From NCBI RefSeq assembly GCF_029873255.1, contig NZ_CP123622.1, positions 2,579,001-2,643,000 of the forward strand: DNA of 64,000 bases, in the 5' to 3' direction. The position numbers and the translations under genes are program-made. The notes under the pieces are model-generated. The model saw nothing but the letters and a program-made list of their open reading frames with translations. It was not told the origin of the DNA and ran no database searches. Shown here piece after piece: positions 29,505 to 38,011 of this stretch (its first letter is position 1; every line of letters starts with the position of its first letter). This stretch comes from Pigmentibacter sp. JX0631 (lineage in GTDB: Bacteria; Bdellovibrionota_B; Oligoflexia; Silvanigrellales; Silvanigrellaceae).

Positions 29505-31731
29505 ATTTTGATTTATACAATAAAATACTTAAAGAATTTAATGTAACAATTAATGTTGCACCTGTATCAGCAAGAATTGCCATCCATAATTGAGTACTAC
29601 CAAAAATAGTCAAAGTGAAAAAAATTACTTTCAGACCAACTGCAATAAGTATATTTTGTTTAATAGTCAGCATTACTTTTTTAGAAAGGGATATAGCATC
29701 AATTATACTTGTTAATTTATTACCCGTTATTATAACTTGGGAAGAATCTATTGCAATATTACTCCCGTTTCCCATAGCAATTGCTATATTAGCAGCAGCC
29801 AAAGCTGGCGCGTCATTTATACCATCACCAACCATAGCAATAAAAGCTTTTTCAGAGTTTGATTTAATAAAATTTAACTTCTCACTAGGTAGTAGTTCTG
29901 CTTTTACTGCAATGTCTAGTTGATCAGCAATTAATCTTGCTGTAGCTGCATTATCTCCTGTCAGTATAGTAGAATTAATATTTAATTTTTTTAAATTTTT
30001 TATTGCTTCTTTTGCCTCAAATTTTACTTTATCTTTTAAGGCAATTAATCCTTCTAGTTTAAAATTCACAATTATACAAATTACAGTATTTCCATTGTTT
30101 TGTAATTCAATAATTTCATTTTCAAAATACAGAGAAATGGGCGTTAGTTTTTTTGCATATTGAGGAGAACAAATTAACACTGGGAGTTCATTTATTTCTC
30201 CTTGGACTCCTATTCCAGGAATTGTTTTAGAATTTTTTACTACTAAGAAAGAAATATCTAAATTTTTAGCATACTCTATGATACCTTTAGCTAAAGGATG
30301 ATTTGTTTTTGCTTCTATACTTGCTGCAATTTGTAATATTTGTGTATCAGGTTTATCAAAAGTAACAATTTTAGTAACATCCAATTTTCCATAGGTTAAA
30401 GTTCCAGTTTTATCAAATGCTATTTGTTTTATTTTTCCAATTGTCTCTAAAGAAACAGCATTTTTTATTAATATCCCTAATTTTGCTGCTATTAATATAC
30501 CTGTAGATATAGCTGAAGGTGTAGAAATAACTAAAGCACAAGGACATCCTATGAGTAAAATAGCTAATCCCCGATATATCCATACAAGCCAACTTTCTTG
30601 GAAAAAAAGTGGAGGAATACAAGCTACTAAAATACCAAAAAACAAAACTGCAGGAGTATAAAATTTACTAAATTGTTCAATACTGCGCATTGTTTTTGTT
30701 TTTGACGCTTGAGCTTCAGAAATAAGCTTTACTAATTTACTAACCGTATTATTTTGTGCAGTTGTATTTGCTTGAATTACTAAGTAACCATCAATATTAA
30801 TAGAACCTGCAGAGACCAAAACAGTTTTGCTTTTGAATATAGGTGTTGCTTCTCCTGTAATTAATGACTCATCTACAAAGGATTCTCCTGATATTACCTT
30901 TCCATCGACTGGAAATCTATCTCCGGGTTTTATTTCTAAAATGTCATCTACTTTAACTTCGGATAAATTAATAATTTCCTGTTCTTTATTTGCTAATATG
31001 CGTGTTACTTTATCTGGCAAAATTGTCAAAAGAGTTTTCAACTCTTGATTGCTTTTAGCCAAAGTGGCGGATTCTAGTTTTTCGCCTATTAAGTAAAGGA
31101 TTAGCACCGCAGCAGCTTCTTCACTTGCGCCAATTATAATGGCTCCTAAACTGGAGATGCTCATCAGTGTCTCCACGCTAAACATCTGCCCGGATTTTCC
31201 TAAGTAAAATGCTTTTTTTACAATGGGGAAGAATGGAATTAAAGTTAGAATTGTGAATAGGAAATGCCAATTTTTGTTAGTAAAAAATTGCAGAGAAAGT
31301 AGAATAATATAGATAAAACTTAATATACCTATTGTTTTCCAGTTATGGTTTGAAAAGAATGTTACAATTTTTGAAAAATTAGATATTTTTATCTCTGTTT
31401 TATTTTGCTCTGAGATTTTTTTTTCTTGCGGGAAACTTTTAAATTTTTTGTTTTTTCTAAATTGTTTTTTTAATTCTGATGTAGATAGAGTATTAATCTC
31501 ATTCTTAATTTCGAACAATGTATACCCAATTTTTTTTGTTGAGAGAAAAAACTGTTCTTTGATAAAAAGATCAACATCAAATTTCAACAATAAAGTAGAA
31601 TTTATAAAATTTACTTTTGCATCTTTTACTCCCTTTATTTTTTGGCAGAATATTTCAATTTTTTGTGCGCAACTTGGGCAATCCATCCCGGTTATGGAAA
31701 ATTTTAATTCTTTCATATTTTCTTGTGACAT
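29494..31731 (-). CDS. P1B-type metal-exporting ATPase (Zn/Cd/Pb type)
   Basis: A 745-residue inner-membrane pump that exports soft metal ions with ATP. Domain order: an N-terminal heavy-metal-associated domain with GMDCPSC, about eight membrane helices, an actuator domain with TGEAT, the metal-site helix CPCALVIST, the phosphorylation site DKTGTLT and the hinge GDGINDAP. In the last helix pair, a conserved Lys (IAVGLK) and an Asp in ADTGATLIV match the ZntA/CadA class, pointing to Zn, Cd or Pb and not to copper. It is transcribed away from a CsoR/RcnR-type repressor and shares its control region. AGAGG lies before the ATG. Confidence 0.92.
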   Translation of the reverse strand: MSQENMKELKFSITGMDCPSCAQKIEIFCQKIKGVKDAKVNFINSTLLLKFDVDLFIKEQFFLSTKKIGYTLFEIKNEINTLSTSELKKQFRKNKKFKSFPQEKKISEQNKTEIKISNFSKIVTFFSNHNWKTIGILSFIYIILLSLQFFTNKNWHFLFTILTLIPFFPIVKKAFYLGKSGQMFSVETLMSISSLGAIIIGASEEAAAVLILYLIGEKLESATLAKSNQELKTLLTILPDKVTRILANKEQEIINLSEVKVDDILEIKPGDRFPVDGKVISGESFVDESLITGEATPIFKSKTVLVSAGSINIDGYLVIQANTTAQNNTVSKLVKLISEAQASKTKTMRSIEQFSKFYTPAVLFFGILVACIPPLFFQESWLVWIYRGLAILLIGCPCALVISTPSAISTGILIAAKLGILIKNAVSLETIGKIKQIAFDKTGTLTYGKLDVTKIVTFDKPDTQILQIAASIEAKTNHPLAKGIIEYAKNLDISFLVVKNSKTIPGIGVQGEINELPVLICSPQYAKKLTPISLYFENEIIELQNNGNTVICIIVNFKLEGLIALKDKVKFEAKEAIKNLKKLNINSTILTGDNAATARLIADQLDIAVKAELLPSEKLNFIKSNSEKAFIAMVGDGINDAPALAAANIAIAMGNGSNIAIDSSQVIITGNKLTSIIDAISLSKKVMLTIKQNILIAVGLKVIFFTLTIFGSTQLWMAILADTGATLIVTLNSLSILLYKSKFSR

Positions 31732-31784
31732 AAGAACCTCTGGGTGAGCATTGAATTGACCTTCTGTTGAAGATCTGTTAAGAA

Positions 31785-31814
31785 ATTATAGGATAGGGGG
31801 GTATATTATGTCAA
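31785..31814 (-). promoter_or_regulatory. Consensus promoter of the metal ATPase with a G6/C6 operator in its spacer
   Basis: On the minus strand, TTGACA (31814-31809) and TATAAT (31790-31785) both match consensus exactly with an 18-base spacer. The spacer holds a C6 tract (G6 on the plus strand, 31796-31801) flanked by ATA and TAT, the form of operator bound by RcnR/CsoR-family repressors (a G/C tract with A/T inverted flanks). The -35 box lies inside the first codons of the repressor gene, and the G6 tract is also placed as that gene's ribosome site, so one short element can serve both genes. Confidence 0.75.
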
Positions 31815-32107
31815 TACGGTCTGCAAATGAAAAATCACATATTATTTCAAATAAAATGCGTTTAATTGCGAGGGTAAAAAAAATGCAAGGGCAATTAAAA
31901 AGTGTAGAACAAGCATTAGATAGTGACGAGGATTGTAAAAAAATATTGCACACTCTTGCTTCGGTGCGAGGGGCGCTCACTGGTCTTATGTGTGAAGTAA
32001 TTGAGAGTCATATTCTTGAACACATGTCTGAAGAAAATAGAGAATTATCTAAACATGAATTACAATTAGCAAACGAGTTATCTGTTTCTTTAAAGACCTT
32101 TCTTTAA
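31808..32107 (+). CDS. CsoR/RcnR-family metal-responsive repressor
   Basis: A 99-residue all-helical DNA-binding protein of the DUF156 type, which binds DNA as a tetramer and releases on metal binding. The family core is clear: RLIARVKKMQGQL, then VRGALTGLM. Aligned to E. coli RcnR, its four ligand positions read His11, Cys43, His68 and His72, the same H-C-H-H set as RcnR (H3, C35, H60, H64) and unlike copper-binding CsoR (C-H-C). It is divergent from the metal ATPase, so it most likely represses that pump and itself. The G6 tract six bases before the ATG is both the likely operator and the ribosome site. Confidence 0.9.
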   Translation: MSIRSANEKSHIISNKMRLIARVKKMQGQLKSVEQALDSDEDCKKILHTLASVRGALTGLMCEVIESHILEHMSEENRELSKHELQLANELSVSLKTFL

Positions 32108-32159
32108 AGACTAAGTATAAAATTTTTTTATCAAATCATTTTTACTTAAGGAGATTTTT

Positions 32160-33383
32160 ATGATTCAAAACGCTTTTTGCAATGAAGAAAAACGTATACA
32201 AGAATTGTATAGTTATCAAATATTAGATTCAGATGCTGACTTTAATTTGGATGAAATTACCCAGCTTGCAGCAAGTATTTGTGAAGTTCCGATAGCATTA
32301 ATCTCCTTAGTGGATAAAGATAGACAATGGTTTAAATCAAAAACAGGATTGGAAGCAACTCAAACGGCAAGAGATATTTCATTTTGTACCCATGCAATTG
32401 AACAGCATGAATTATTTTTGGTGGAAGATTCTCATAAAGATGAGCGATTTAAGAATAACCCTTTAGTGCTTGGTCAGCCCAATGTGCGATTTTATGCTGG
32501 GCAACCGTTAAAAACACCAAATGGTAACAATATTGGTACATTGTGCGTAATAGATCATCAAACAAAACAATTAACAAATAAACAAAAAGAAATGCTCCTT
32601 GTATTGTCTAAACAAGTAATCAATTATTTTGAATTGTACAAAGCAAAAAAAGAATTAGAAACTGTTAGGTTAGATTTCATACGCAAAGAAAGACAAAATT
32701 CGATAGCCAACTTGTCTTCTGGTATTGCGCATGAAATCAATAATCCATTAGCCATTATTCTGGGAAAAATATCTGGTATAACATCTAAAATGGAAGCCTC
32801 TGAAAATAAAATATTAGAGTCCCTCAATTTAAAACGAGATATGGAAGTTATTACTAATGCAAGTAATAGAATTTCTAAAATAATTAAATCTTTAAGAGAT
32901 TTCTCTCATTGTGACGACAATGAAGCTGTAACTGAAGTTTCGGTAAAAGAAATTTTTCAATCTATTTTTTTTATGTTTGAACGGAAATTTTCTAAAGATA
33001 GTATTGAAGTTAGTTTAAATATTCCTGATAATTTGTTGATAAAATGTAAACTTATTAATTTATCGCATGCTTTTTATAACTTAATATTAAATTCTTATGA
33101 ATCTATTTTAACTCATTCTGAGCGCTGGATTAATATTTCTGCAGTTAAAAATTTGGATAGTTCTATCGTAATTCAATTTGTGGACTCAGGGAATGGAATT
33201 CCTAAAAATTTACAGGCTAGATTAATGGAACCCTTTGTCTCATCAAAAGAATTTATGAATTTACCAAAAGGTTTAGGGCTTTGTATCGCAAAAGGAATTA
33301 TTCAAGCAAATAATGGTTTCTTAAAATATCTCGAAAATGCACGTAATACTACATTTGAAGTACAATTGAATATGAGTTGCTGA
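32160..33383 (+). CDS. Soluble GAF-domain sensor histidine kinase
   Basis: A 407-residue cytoplasmic kinase without membrane segments. A GAF domain spans about residues 25-165 (segments ISLVDKDRQWFKSKTGL and IGTLCVID). Then come a dimerisation/phosphoacceptor helix with GIAHEINNPLAII, and an ATP-binding domain with an N-box (HAFYNLILNSYES), DSGNGIP and GLGLCIAKG. No response regulator gene is adjacent; the nearest is the CheY gene at 35 kb. It starts 52 bp after the metal repressor, and AAGGAG precedes the ATG. What the GAF domain senses is unknown. Confidence 0.9.
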   Translation: MIQNAFCNEEKRIQELYSYQILDSDADFNLDEITQLAASICEVPIALISLVDKDRQWFKSKTGLEATQTARDISFCTHAIEQHELFLVEDSHKDERFKNNPLVLGQPNVRFYAGQPLKTPNGNNIGTLCVIDHQTKQLTNKQKEMLLVLSKQVINYFELYKAKKELETVRLDFIRKERQNSIANLSSGIAHEINNPLAIILGKISGITSKMEASENKILESLNLKRDMEVITNASNRISKIIKSLRDFSHCDDNEAVTEVSVKEIFQSIFFMFERKFSKDSIEVSLNIPDNLLIKCKLINLSHAFYNLILNSYESILTHSERWINISAVKNLDSSIVIQFVDSGNGIPKNLQARLMEPFVSSKEFMNLPKGLGLCIAKGIIQANNGFLKYLENARNTTFEVQLNMSC

Positions 33384-33688
33384 TCTATACTACAATTTTT
33401 TCTTTAATTTCATAATGTTATAAAGCCGTAGTGTTTTTTTCAAAATAAGGAATTATTTTTATGAAATAGTTCTTTGAAAATATGGGTAAATTAAAATTTT
33501 TTCAGGTAATTAAGGTTATAAAATGTGTATAAGTATTTGAATTAATAATAATAAATATAATTTTTTTTATTAACTTTGAATTACATTTATTTTTCTTGAT
33601 ATTTTTATAAAATACATTAAAATATCCTTATTTCATACCGACTATTATTATGAAAAATGCGAGATATGATGAAAGGTTTATATAGTAT
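33384..33688. other. A/T-rich spacer without a recognisable gene
   Basis: This 305-bp stretch between the histidine kinase and a small lipoprotein is strongly A/T-rich. I find no open frame with a ribosome site, no strong terminator hairpin and no convincing promoter pair, though a promoter for the lipoprotein must be here. Confidence 0.5.
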
Positions 33689-34258
33689 ATGAATTTAATT
33701 AAAAAAACAGCTATTTCTATAATTGTTTTAACAATATTAAATAGTTGTGGAGAAGGCGCTTCCTCTTCAAAAAACTCTCAAGGTTCTGCAGACGATAGAG
33801 CGCTTAAGAATGCTGAATGCAATAATATAAATTCTAAAAAAGTAGCTTTATTTGAACAGTTATCAAAACTTGAAAATGCAAATAATTCGTTAGTAGATTT
33901 GTATTATACAAAAATAGGTAATACTTCAGCCTATTATGGCTTAAATAGTACTGACGAAAATAATTTAAAAGGAATTATGTTGGTTGAAAATTCTAATGTA
34001 AATTCTTTTAGATATACTGCTACAAATGTATTAGAAACTATTACAAATTACTGTAGCAAAGATTATATGCAATATTCAGATGTTAAAAAATGGAAAGATT
34101 TTATGAATAACCAGTTTAGTGAAACTATTCAAGTTTTAAAAAATAATTACAATAAAATATCTTCTGACATCAGTAATGTACGTCTTAAAAATGATCTTAT
34201 CCCGTTGTATCAAAATGGAATTCTAAATAATTGTGAGGGATTGGATAAGTTTTTATAA
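33689..34258 (+). CDS. Small lipoprotein of unknown function
   Basis: A 189-residue protein with signal peptide and lipobox LNSC, then a short Ser/Gly-rich linker and a mostly helical domain with four further cysteines (in AECNN, NYCSK and NNCEG among them). No family is recognised, and it lacks the blocks of the large lipoprotein array. An in-frame stop lies just upstream of the ATG, so the start is secure, though the ribosome site (AAAGG, 12 bases away) is weak. It converges on the following solute-binding gene, with 12 bp between the stops. Confidence 0.72.
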   Translation: MNLIKKTAISIIVLTILNSCGEGASSSKNSQGSADDRALKNAECNNINSKKVALFEQLSKLENANNSLVDLYYTKIGNTSAYYGLNSTDENNLKGIMLVENSNVNSFRYTATNVLETITNYCSKDYMQYSDVKKWKDFMNNQFSETIQVLKNNYNKISSDISNVRLKNDLIPLYQNGILNNCEGLDKFL

Positions 34259-34270
34259 TGGTTGTGAAAT

Positions 34271-35017
34271 TTAAAAACAATCTTTAAATTCTTTCGTCAT
34301 TAATTGTTTAATAAAATTTTCCTGCTTGAGTTTTTTAATATTTAATTCAATTTCAGGAATTTTTTTTATGTATTTACTTTTTTTTGTAAAAGCAAGGTAG
34401 TTTGGGGTAGAGTCTAAAATTTTCTCTGCTATAGCTAAGTTGTTTTCCTTATTTTCAAAATGAATTAAAGCAAACTCTGCAATTAATTTATCTGCAAGAA
34501 AATAGTCAACTTTATTACTTAAAACAGAACTAAGACAAAATTTAACATCTGTTTCATCTTCTCGAATTATTTTCTTTTCTTTCACTAAAGTATCAATTTT
34601 ATTTCCAAGGCTAAAACCTTTCCCAGAGCAAATTTTTTTTCCAGCAAGTTTTGAAATGTCATCAATTAAATTTAATTCTGGTGTGTTTTTTCCAATTGCA
34701 ACAATATTTTCTGTAAATAGGGTTTCTTTGGGGAAAATTAAAAAATCATTGCGTTCGGTTGTTTTAATTGTAGGAAATATGCCATCAATTTCATTTTTTT
34801 TTGCTTTTTCTAGTCCCACAGACCAGTTACCAATGATGATTTCTTCTTTAATATCAACTAATTTTAGAACTTCACGGACAAAGTGAATTGAAATACCTTT
34901 TGTTGCCTGTTCATGTGTGCAGCTAAAAGGGGGGTAGTCAAGAGTATAAAATGCAGCGAAAGAATTTTTCGTTAATAGAGATAGAAACAAAAAGATAAAA
35001 ATTTTAATTTTTAACAT
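34271..35017 (-). CDS. Periplasmic solute-binding-like protein (SBP family 3 type)
   Basis: A 248-residue protein with a signal peptide cut after NSFA. The mature part begins with YTLDYPPFSC and has the GISIHFVREVLKLV helix, EIDGIFPTIKTTERNDF and a KICSGKGFSLG hinge strand, as in family 3 solute-binding proteins. No ABC permease or ATPase gene is adjacent. Its position next to cheY, separated by 13 bp on the same strand, allows a role as a ligand sensor feeding the chemosensory system, but that is inference. Confidence 0.78.
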   Translation of the reverse strand: MLKIKIFIFLFLSLLTKNSFAAFYTLDYPPFSCTHEQATKGISIHFVREVLKLVDIKEEIIIGNWSVGLEKAKKNEIDGIFPTIKTTERNDFLIFPKETLFTENIVAIGKNTPELNLIDDISKLAGKKICSGKGFSLGNKIDTLVKEKKIIREDETDVKFCLSSVLSNKVDYFLADKLIAEFALIHFENKENNLAIAEKILDSTPNYLAFTKKSKYIKKIPEIELNIKKLKQENFIKQLMTKEFKDCF

Positions 35018-35030
35018 TTAACCCTCAATT

Positions 35031-35402
35031 TTAACCACCAACTAATTTTTTTACGGCTTCGATTAAGACTTCAGGCTTAAAAGGTTTTGTGATCCAACCG
35101 CTGGCTCCTGCTTTTTTTGCTTCAGCTATCATTTCGGCTGCACCTTCAGTGGTTAGCATTAATATTGGTGGATGGGGCAAATCACTACTTGTATTTATTT
35201 GTGTTACCATTTCAAGTCCACCCATATTTGGCATGTTGATATCGCTGATAATTGCTTTAACGTCTTTATTATTTTTCAATTTTGCAATTCCATCTACCCC
35301 ATCTTCTGCTTCAATGACTTCAAAGCCCCCTTTTGTTAAGGTAAAATTCACTTGTTGGCGAATTGTTTTAGCATCATCAACAATTAAAATTTTGTGAGCC
35401 AT
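35031..35402 (-). CDS. cheY: CheY-type single-domain response regulator
   Basis: A 123-residue receiver domain with no output domain. Seen: the acidic pair in ILIVDDAKT, the phospho-acceptor Asp in ISDINMPNMGG, the switch Thr in MLTTEG and the conserved Lys in TKPFKP. The form resembles chemotaxis CheY of delta-type systems. I chose the ATG at 35402, where GGAG is six bases upstream, over a longer frame from 35450. It is divergent from the chemoreceptor gene and is the likely phosphate receiver from one or both CheA kinases. Confidence 0.92.
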   Translation of the reverse strand: MAHKILIVDDAKTIRQQVNFTLTKGGFEVIEAEDGVDGIAKLKNNKDVKAIISDINMPNMGGLEMVTQINTSSDLPHPPILMLTTEGAAEMIAEAKKAGASGWITKPFKPEVLIEAVKKLVGG

Positions 35403-35573
35403 TTGGTTCTCCGTAGAATAAAATAATTGGCAGTATGCTTTATTATACAATCAACCGTGTTGACTGCAATAGACAAAAAATAAACACTTTTTATTTCTAT
35501 ATCATTTATCGACTATGTTATTTTTAATGGATTAAAAGATATTGCTAAAATTACTAATTCTAAGGGGATAATA

Positions 35574-37154
35574 ATGGAAGAGTTAAAAGGTAATCAAAAT
35601 ACAAATATTCCAGGTCTAAATTTATCAACTTTGACTGGTTTAAATTTAGATGAATATAAAGGAATGGCTGATAACTCTCCAATAAACATTATGTTTTGTG
35701 ATTTAAATTTTATCATTACATATGTTAATCAAACTAGTAAAGATACACTGCAAAAAATTGAAAAATTTCTCCCAATCAGAGTTAATGCAATAGTGGGATC
35801 GAGTATCGATATTTTTCATAAAGTACCAGCGCATCAAAGAAGAATTTTAGCAAATGATAAAAATTTACCCCATCGTGCAATTATTGCTGTTGGGCCAGAA
35901 AAATTGGATCTTTTAGTTTCAGCAATATATGACTCAAACCAAAAATATATTGGTGTTATGGTAACTTGGGACATTGTAACCCAAAAATTGCAAGTAGAAA
36001 GTAACTTAGCTAGAATTAATTCTATGATGGAAAATATTCCAATCAATGTGATGTTTTCTGACATGGATTTTAATATTACTTATGTAAACACAACAAGTTT
36101 AAAAACTTTAGAAAAATTGGAAAAATATTTGCCCATTCGGTTAAATGAATTAGTGGGATCGAGTATTGATGTATTCCATAAAAATCCAGCGCATCAAAGA
36201 AGATTACTTGCAAATGATAAAAATCTTCCGCATAGAGCTATTATTTCAGTAGGTCCAGAAAAATTAAGTTTATTGGCATCAGCAGTGTATGATGGAGATA
36301 AAAAATATATTGGTATCATGGTAACTTGGGAAATTATTACCGATAGAGTTGTTTTGACTGAAAATATTGGTGAAGCGTCCAGACAACTTGCAGCAGCGTC
36401 AGAAGAATTAAATGCCACTTCAAAACAAATGAGCACCAATGCCGAAAAAACGACTTCTGTAGCAAACTCAACAGCGGCTTCTTCTGAAGAAGTCTCCCAA
36501 GGTGTGCGCTCTGTGGCAACAAATACTGAAGAAATGAGTGCAGCTATAAAAGAAATTGCGCGCAATGCTGCTGAAGCTTCTGCAAGTAGCTCACTCGCTC
36601 TTAAGCAAGCACAAAATACAAATTCAATTATTGTGAAGTTAGGTGAAAGTAGCAAAGAAATTGGTAATGTAATAAAAGTTATTAGTTCTATTGCACAACA
36701 AACTAATTTGTTGGCATTAAACGCCACAATTGAAGCGGCGCGAGCAGGAGATGCTGGTAGAGGCTTTGCGGTGGTTGCAAATGAAGTGAAAGAACTTGCA
36801 AAACAAACTGCGAAAGCAACTGAAGACATTACAAATAAAATAACAGGAATTCAAAGTGATTCAAAAAGTTCTATCGATGCTGTAACTTTAATAAGCCAAT
36901 CAATTGAAAAATTAAATAGTATTGCAACAGCAATTGCAGCTTCTGTAGAAGAACAAGCTGCTACAACAAATGAAGTGGCTAGAATTGTCCAACAATCTGC
37001 AGAGGGAGTTGCCAATATTACTCAAAATATAAAAGTTGTTTCTGAAGCAGCAGTCCAAACTTCTAATGGCTCTTCGCAGGTATTAATTTCCGCTAAATCT
37101 TTAAGTGAATTGGCAAGTAAACTAGATGTGTTAGTAAAAAATATTAAGGTTTAA
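35574..37154 (+). CDS. Soluble methyl-accepting chemotaxis protein with duplicated PAS domains
   Basis: A 526-residue chemoreceptor with no signal peptide or membrane segment, so cytoplasmic. Two PAS domains (about 30-145 and 148-262) are near-duplicates: each has INxMFxDxxFxITYVN, VGSSIDxFHK, PAHQRR, NLPHRAI and a closing YIGxMVTW. The rest is the coiled-coil signalling domain, with the tip [18 protein letters not shown]. Flanking Gln/Glu-rich helices contain candidate methylation sites. The PAS duplication is recent enough to be obvious by eye. Such PAS units can bind heme, flavin or small ligands; which one applies is unknown. Its stop overlaps the convergent globin-like gene by 4 bp. Confidence 0.92.
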   Translation: MEELKGNQNTNIPGLNLSTLTGLNLDEYKGMADNSPINIMFCDLNFIITYVNQTSKDTLQKIEKFLPIRVNAIVGSSIDIFHKVPAHQRRILANDKNLPHRAIIAVGPEKLDLLVSAIYDSNQKYIGVMVTWDIVTQKLQVESNLARINSMMENIPINVMFSDMDFNITYVNTTSLKTLEKLEKYLPIRLNELVGSSIDVFHKNPAHQRRLLANDKNLPHRAIISVGPEKLSLLASAVYDGDKKYIGIMVTWEIITDRVVLTENIGEASRQLAAASEELNATSKQMSTNAEKTTSVANSTAASSEEVSQGVRSVATNTEEMSAAIKEIARNAAEASASSSLALKQAQNTNSIIVKLGESSKEIGNVIKVISSIAQQTNLLALNATIEAARAGDAGRGFAVVANEVKELAKQTAKATEDITNKITGIQSDSKSSIDAVTLISQSIEKLNSIATAIAASVEEQAATTNEVARIVQQSAEGVANITQNIKVVSEAAVQTSNGSSQVLISAKSLSELASKLDVLVKNIKV

Positions 37155-37804
37155 CTCTTTGGTTGGATGGCTACGGCAATTAATTCTTCTGGAGTCATCC
37201 TTGAAATTTCTATTAATTCTTCTTTTAGATACTTCTCAACTTCTAATTTTATTTGCTTTAATACGATAGCTTTTACTGCATTTTGAATATTTAATTTAAA
37301 TTCATCAGTAAGGCAGCTAGTTTCATGTTTTCCATCAGAAATAATTTGCTCCTGAGAGCTATGCGCTACAATCGAATGTTGAAGATCATTTTGCATATTG
37401 CTATTTACTCCTTGTTTTAAAGTATTGACAATTAAATTAAATACACAACCCCATTCCTGACTTAAATCAGAGCTCCATGATCGCCCTAAAAATTGACCTA
37501 GCGTTTTTAAAAAAGTTTGTGCAGCCCAATCATAGTGAGGATCCGAGATTGGCAACTTTTGCAATTGCTCGCTTAATTCTTGGAGAAATTGCGATAAATT
37601 TTTTTTATTTTCTAAATTATCAATTATTGTAATTAAAGAATTTATTAAAACCTTCTTTTGTTTTTCTAGGTCATATTTGATTAATATTTGTTTTGTTTGT
37701 GGGAAATCTAAAAACAAATTGTCATAAAATCTTAAAACTATTTGGTCTAAAATAGGTTTAATAAGTTCAAAACAATCTTTAATTAAATCGGTTTTTATTT
37801 GCAT
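37151..37804 (-). CDS. Globin-like sensor protein apparently lacking the proximal heme histidine
   Basis: The first 130 of 217 residues fit the bacterial globin pattern of the flavohemoglobin branch: a [20 protein letters not shown] start, an aromatic DF near the CD corner, [34 protein letters not shown] and EWGCVFNLI. In relatives the proximal (F8) histidine precedes the HY pair by 11 positions (RRHVGYGV....HY); here that position is Leu and the segment reads [13 protein letters not shown]. Heme binding is therefore doubtful. The C-terminal 85 residues are helical and charged, with no known output domain. The ATG follows AGGA. Its place among chemotaxis genes suggests a signalling role. Confidence 0.65.
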   Translation of the reverse strand: MQIKTDLIKDCFELIKPILDQIVLRFYDNLFLDFPQTKQILIKYDLEKQKKVLINSLITIIDNLENKKNLSQFLQELSEQLQKLPISDPHYDWAAQTFLKTLGQFLGRSWSSDLSQEWGCVFNLIVNTLKQGVNSNMQNDLQHSIVAHSSQEQIISDGKHETSCLTDEFKLNIQNAVKAIVLKQIKLEVEKYLKEELIEISRMTPEELIAVAIQPKS

Positions 37805-37848
37805 AGTTAATTCCTAGTAAAGTAGTTGTTTCTTACTTTATAGAAAAA

Positions 37849-37934
37849 TAGGAAAAATAAAATAGGAAATTATTTTTAAATGTCACGTTTGAGATGTTAA
37901 TTATTTCCTATTTATTTATCGTTAATTAGGAAAT
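37849..37934. repeat. Cluster of TAGGAAAT-type motifs upstream of the cheA operon
   Basis: The octamer occurs as TAGGAAAA at 37849-37856, TAGGAAAT at 37863-37870, inverted as ATTTCCTA at 37903-37910, and TAGGAAAT at 37927-37934. The second and third copies are arms of an 11-bp perfect inverted repeat (37860-37870 with 37903-37913). The cluster lies between the divergent globin-like and cheA genes and may be an operator region. Confidence 0.4.
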
Positions 37935-37943
37935 AAATGCATT

Positions 37944-37975
37944 ATATATTATTTCAATAAATTTCAATAATATAT
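37944..37975. repeat. 10-bp perfect A/T inverted repeat before cheA
   Basis: ATATATTATT at 37944-37953 pairs with AATAATATAT at 37966-37975 around a 12-base centre, about 36 bases before the first cheA start codon. It could bind a regulator or form a leader hairpin; pure A/T composition makes chance more likely. Confidence 0.3.
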
Positions 37976-38011
37976 AAATATTGTGGTTAATAAATTTAAT
38001 AAGAGAAAAAT

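Noticed and set aside
31796-31801. G6 tract considered as a phase-variable homopolymer
   Set aside because: Six bases is short for slippage, and its flanks and position fit a repressor operator and ribosome site better.
35574-36350. Near-identical repeats at DNA level considered as a recombination or mobile element scar
   Set aside because: They encode two consecutive in-frame PAS domains of one chemoreceptor, so an internal domain duplication explains them.
36194-36829. 211-codon minus-strand frame inside the chemoreceptor gene
   Set aside because: It mirrors the Ala/Ser/Glu-rich coiled-coil coding sequence, which commonly leaves the opposite strand open.
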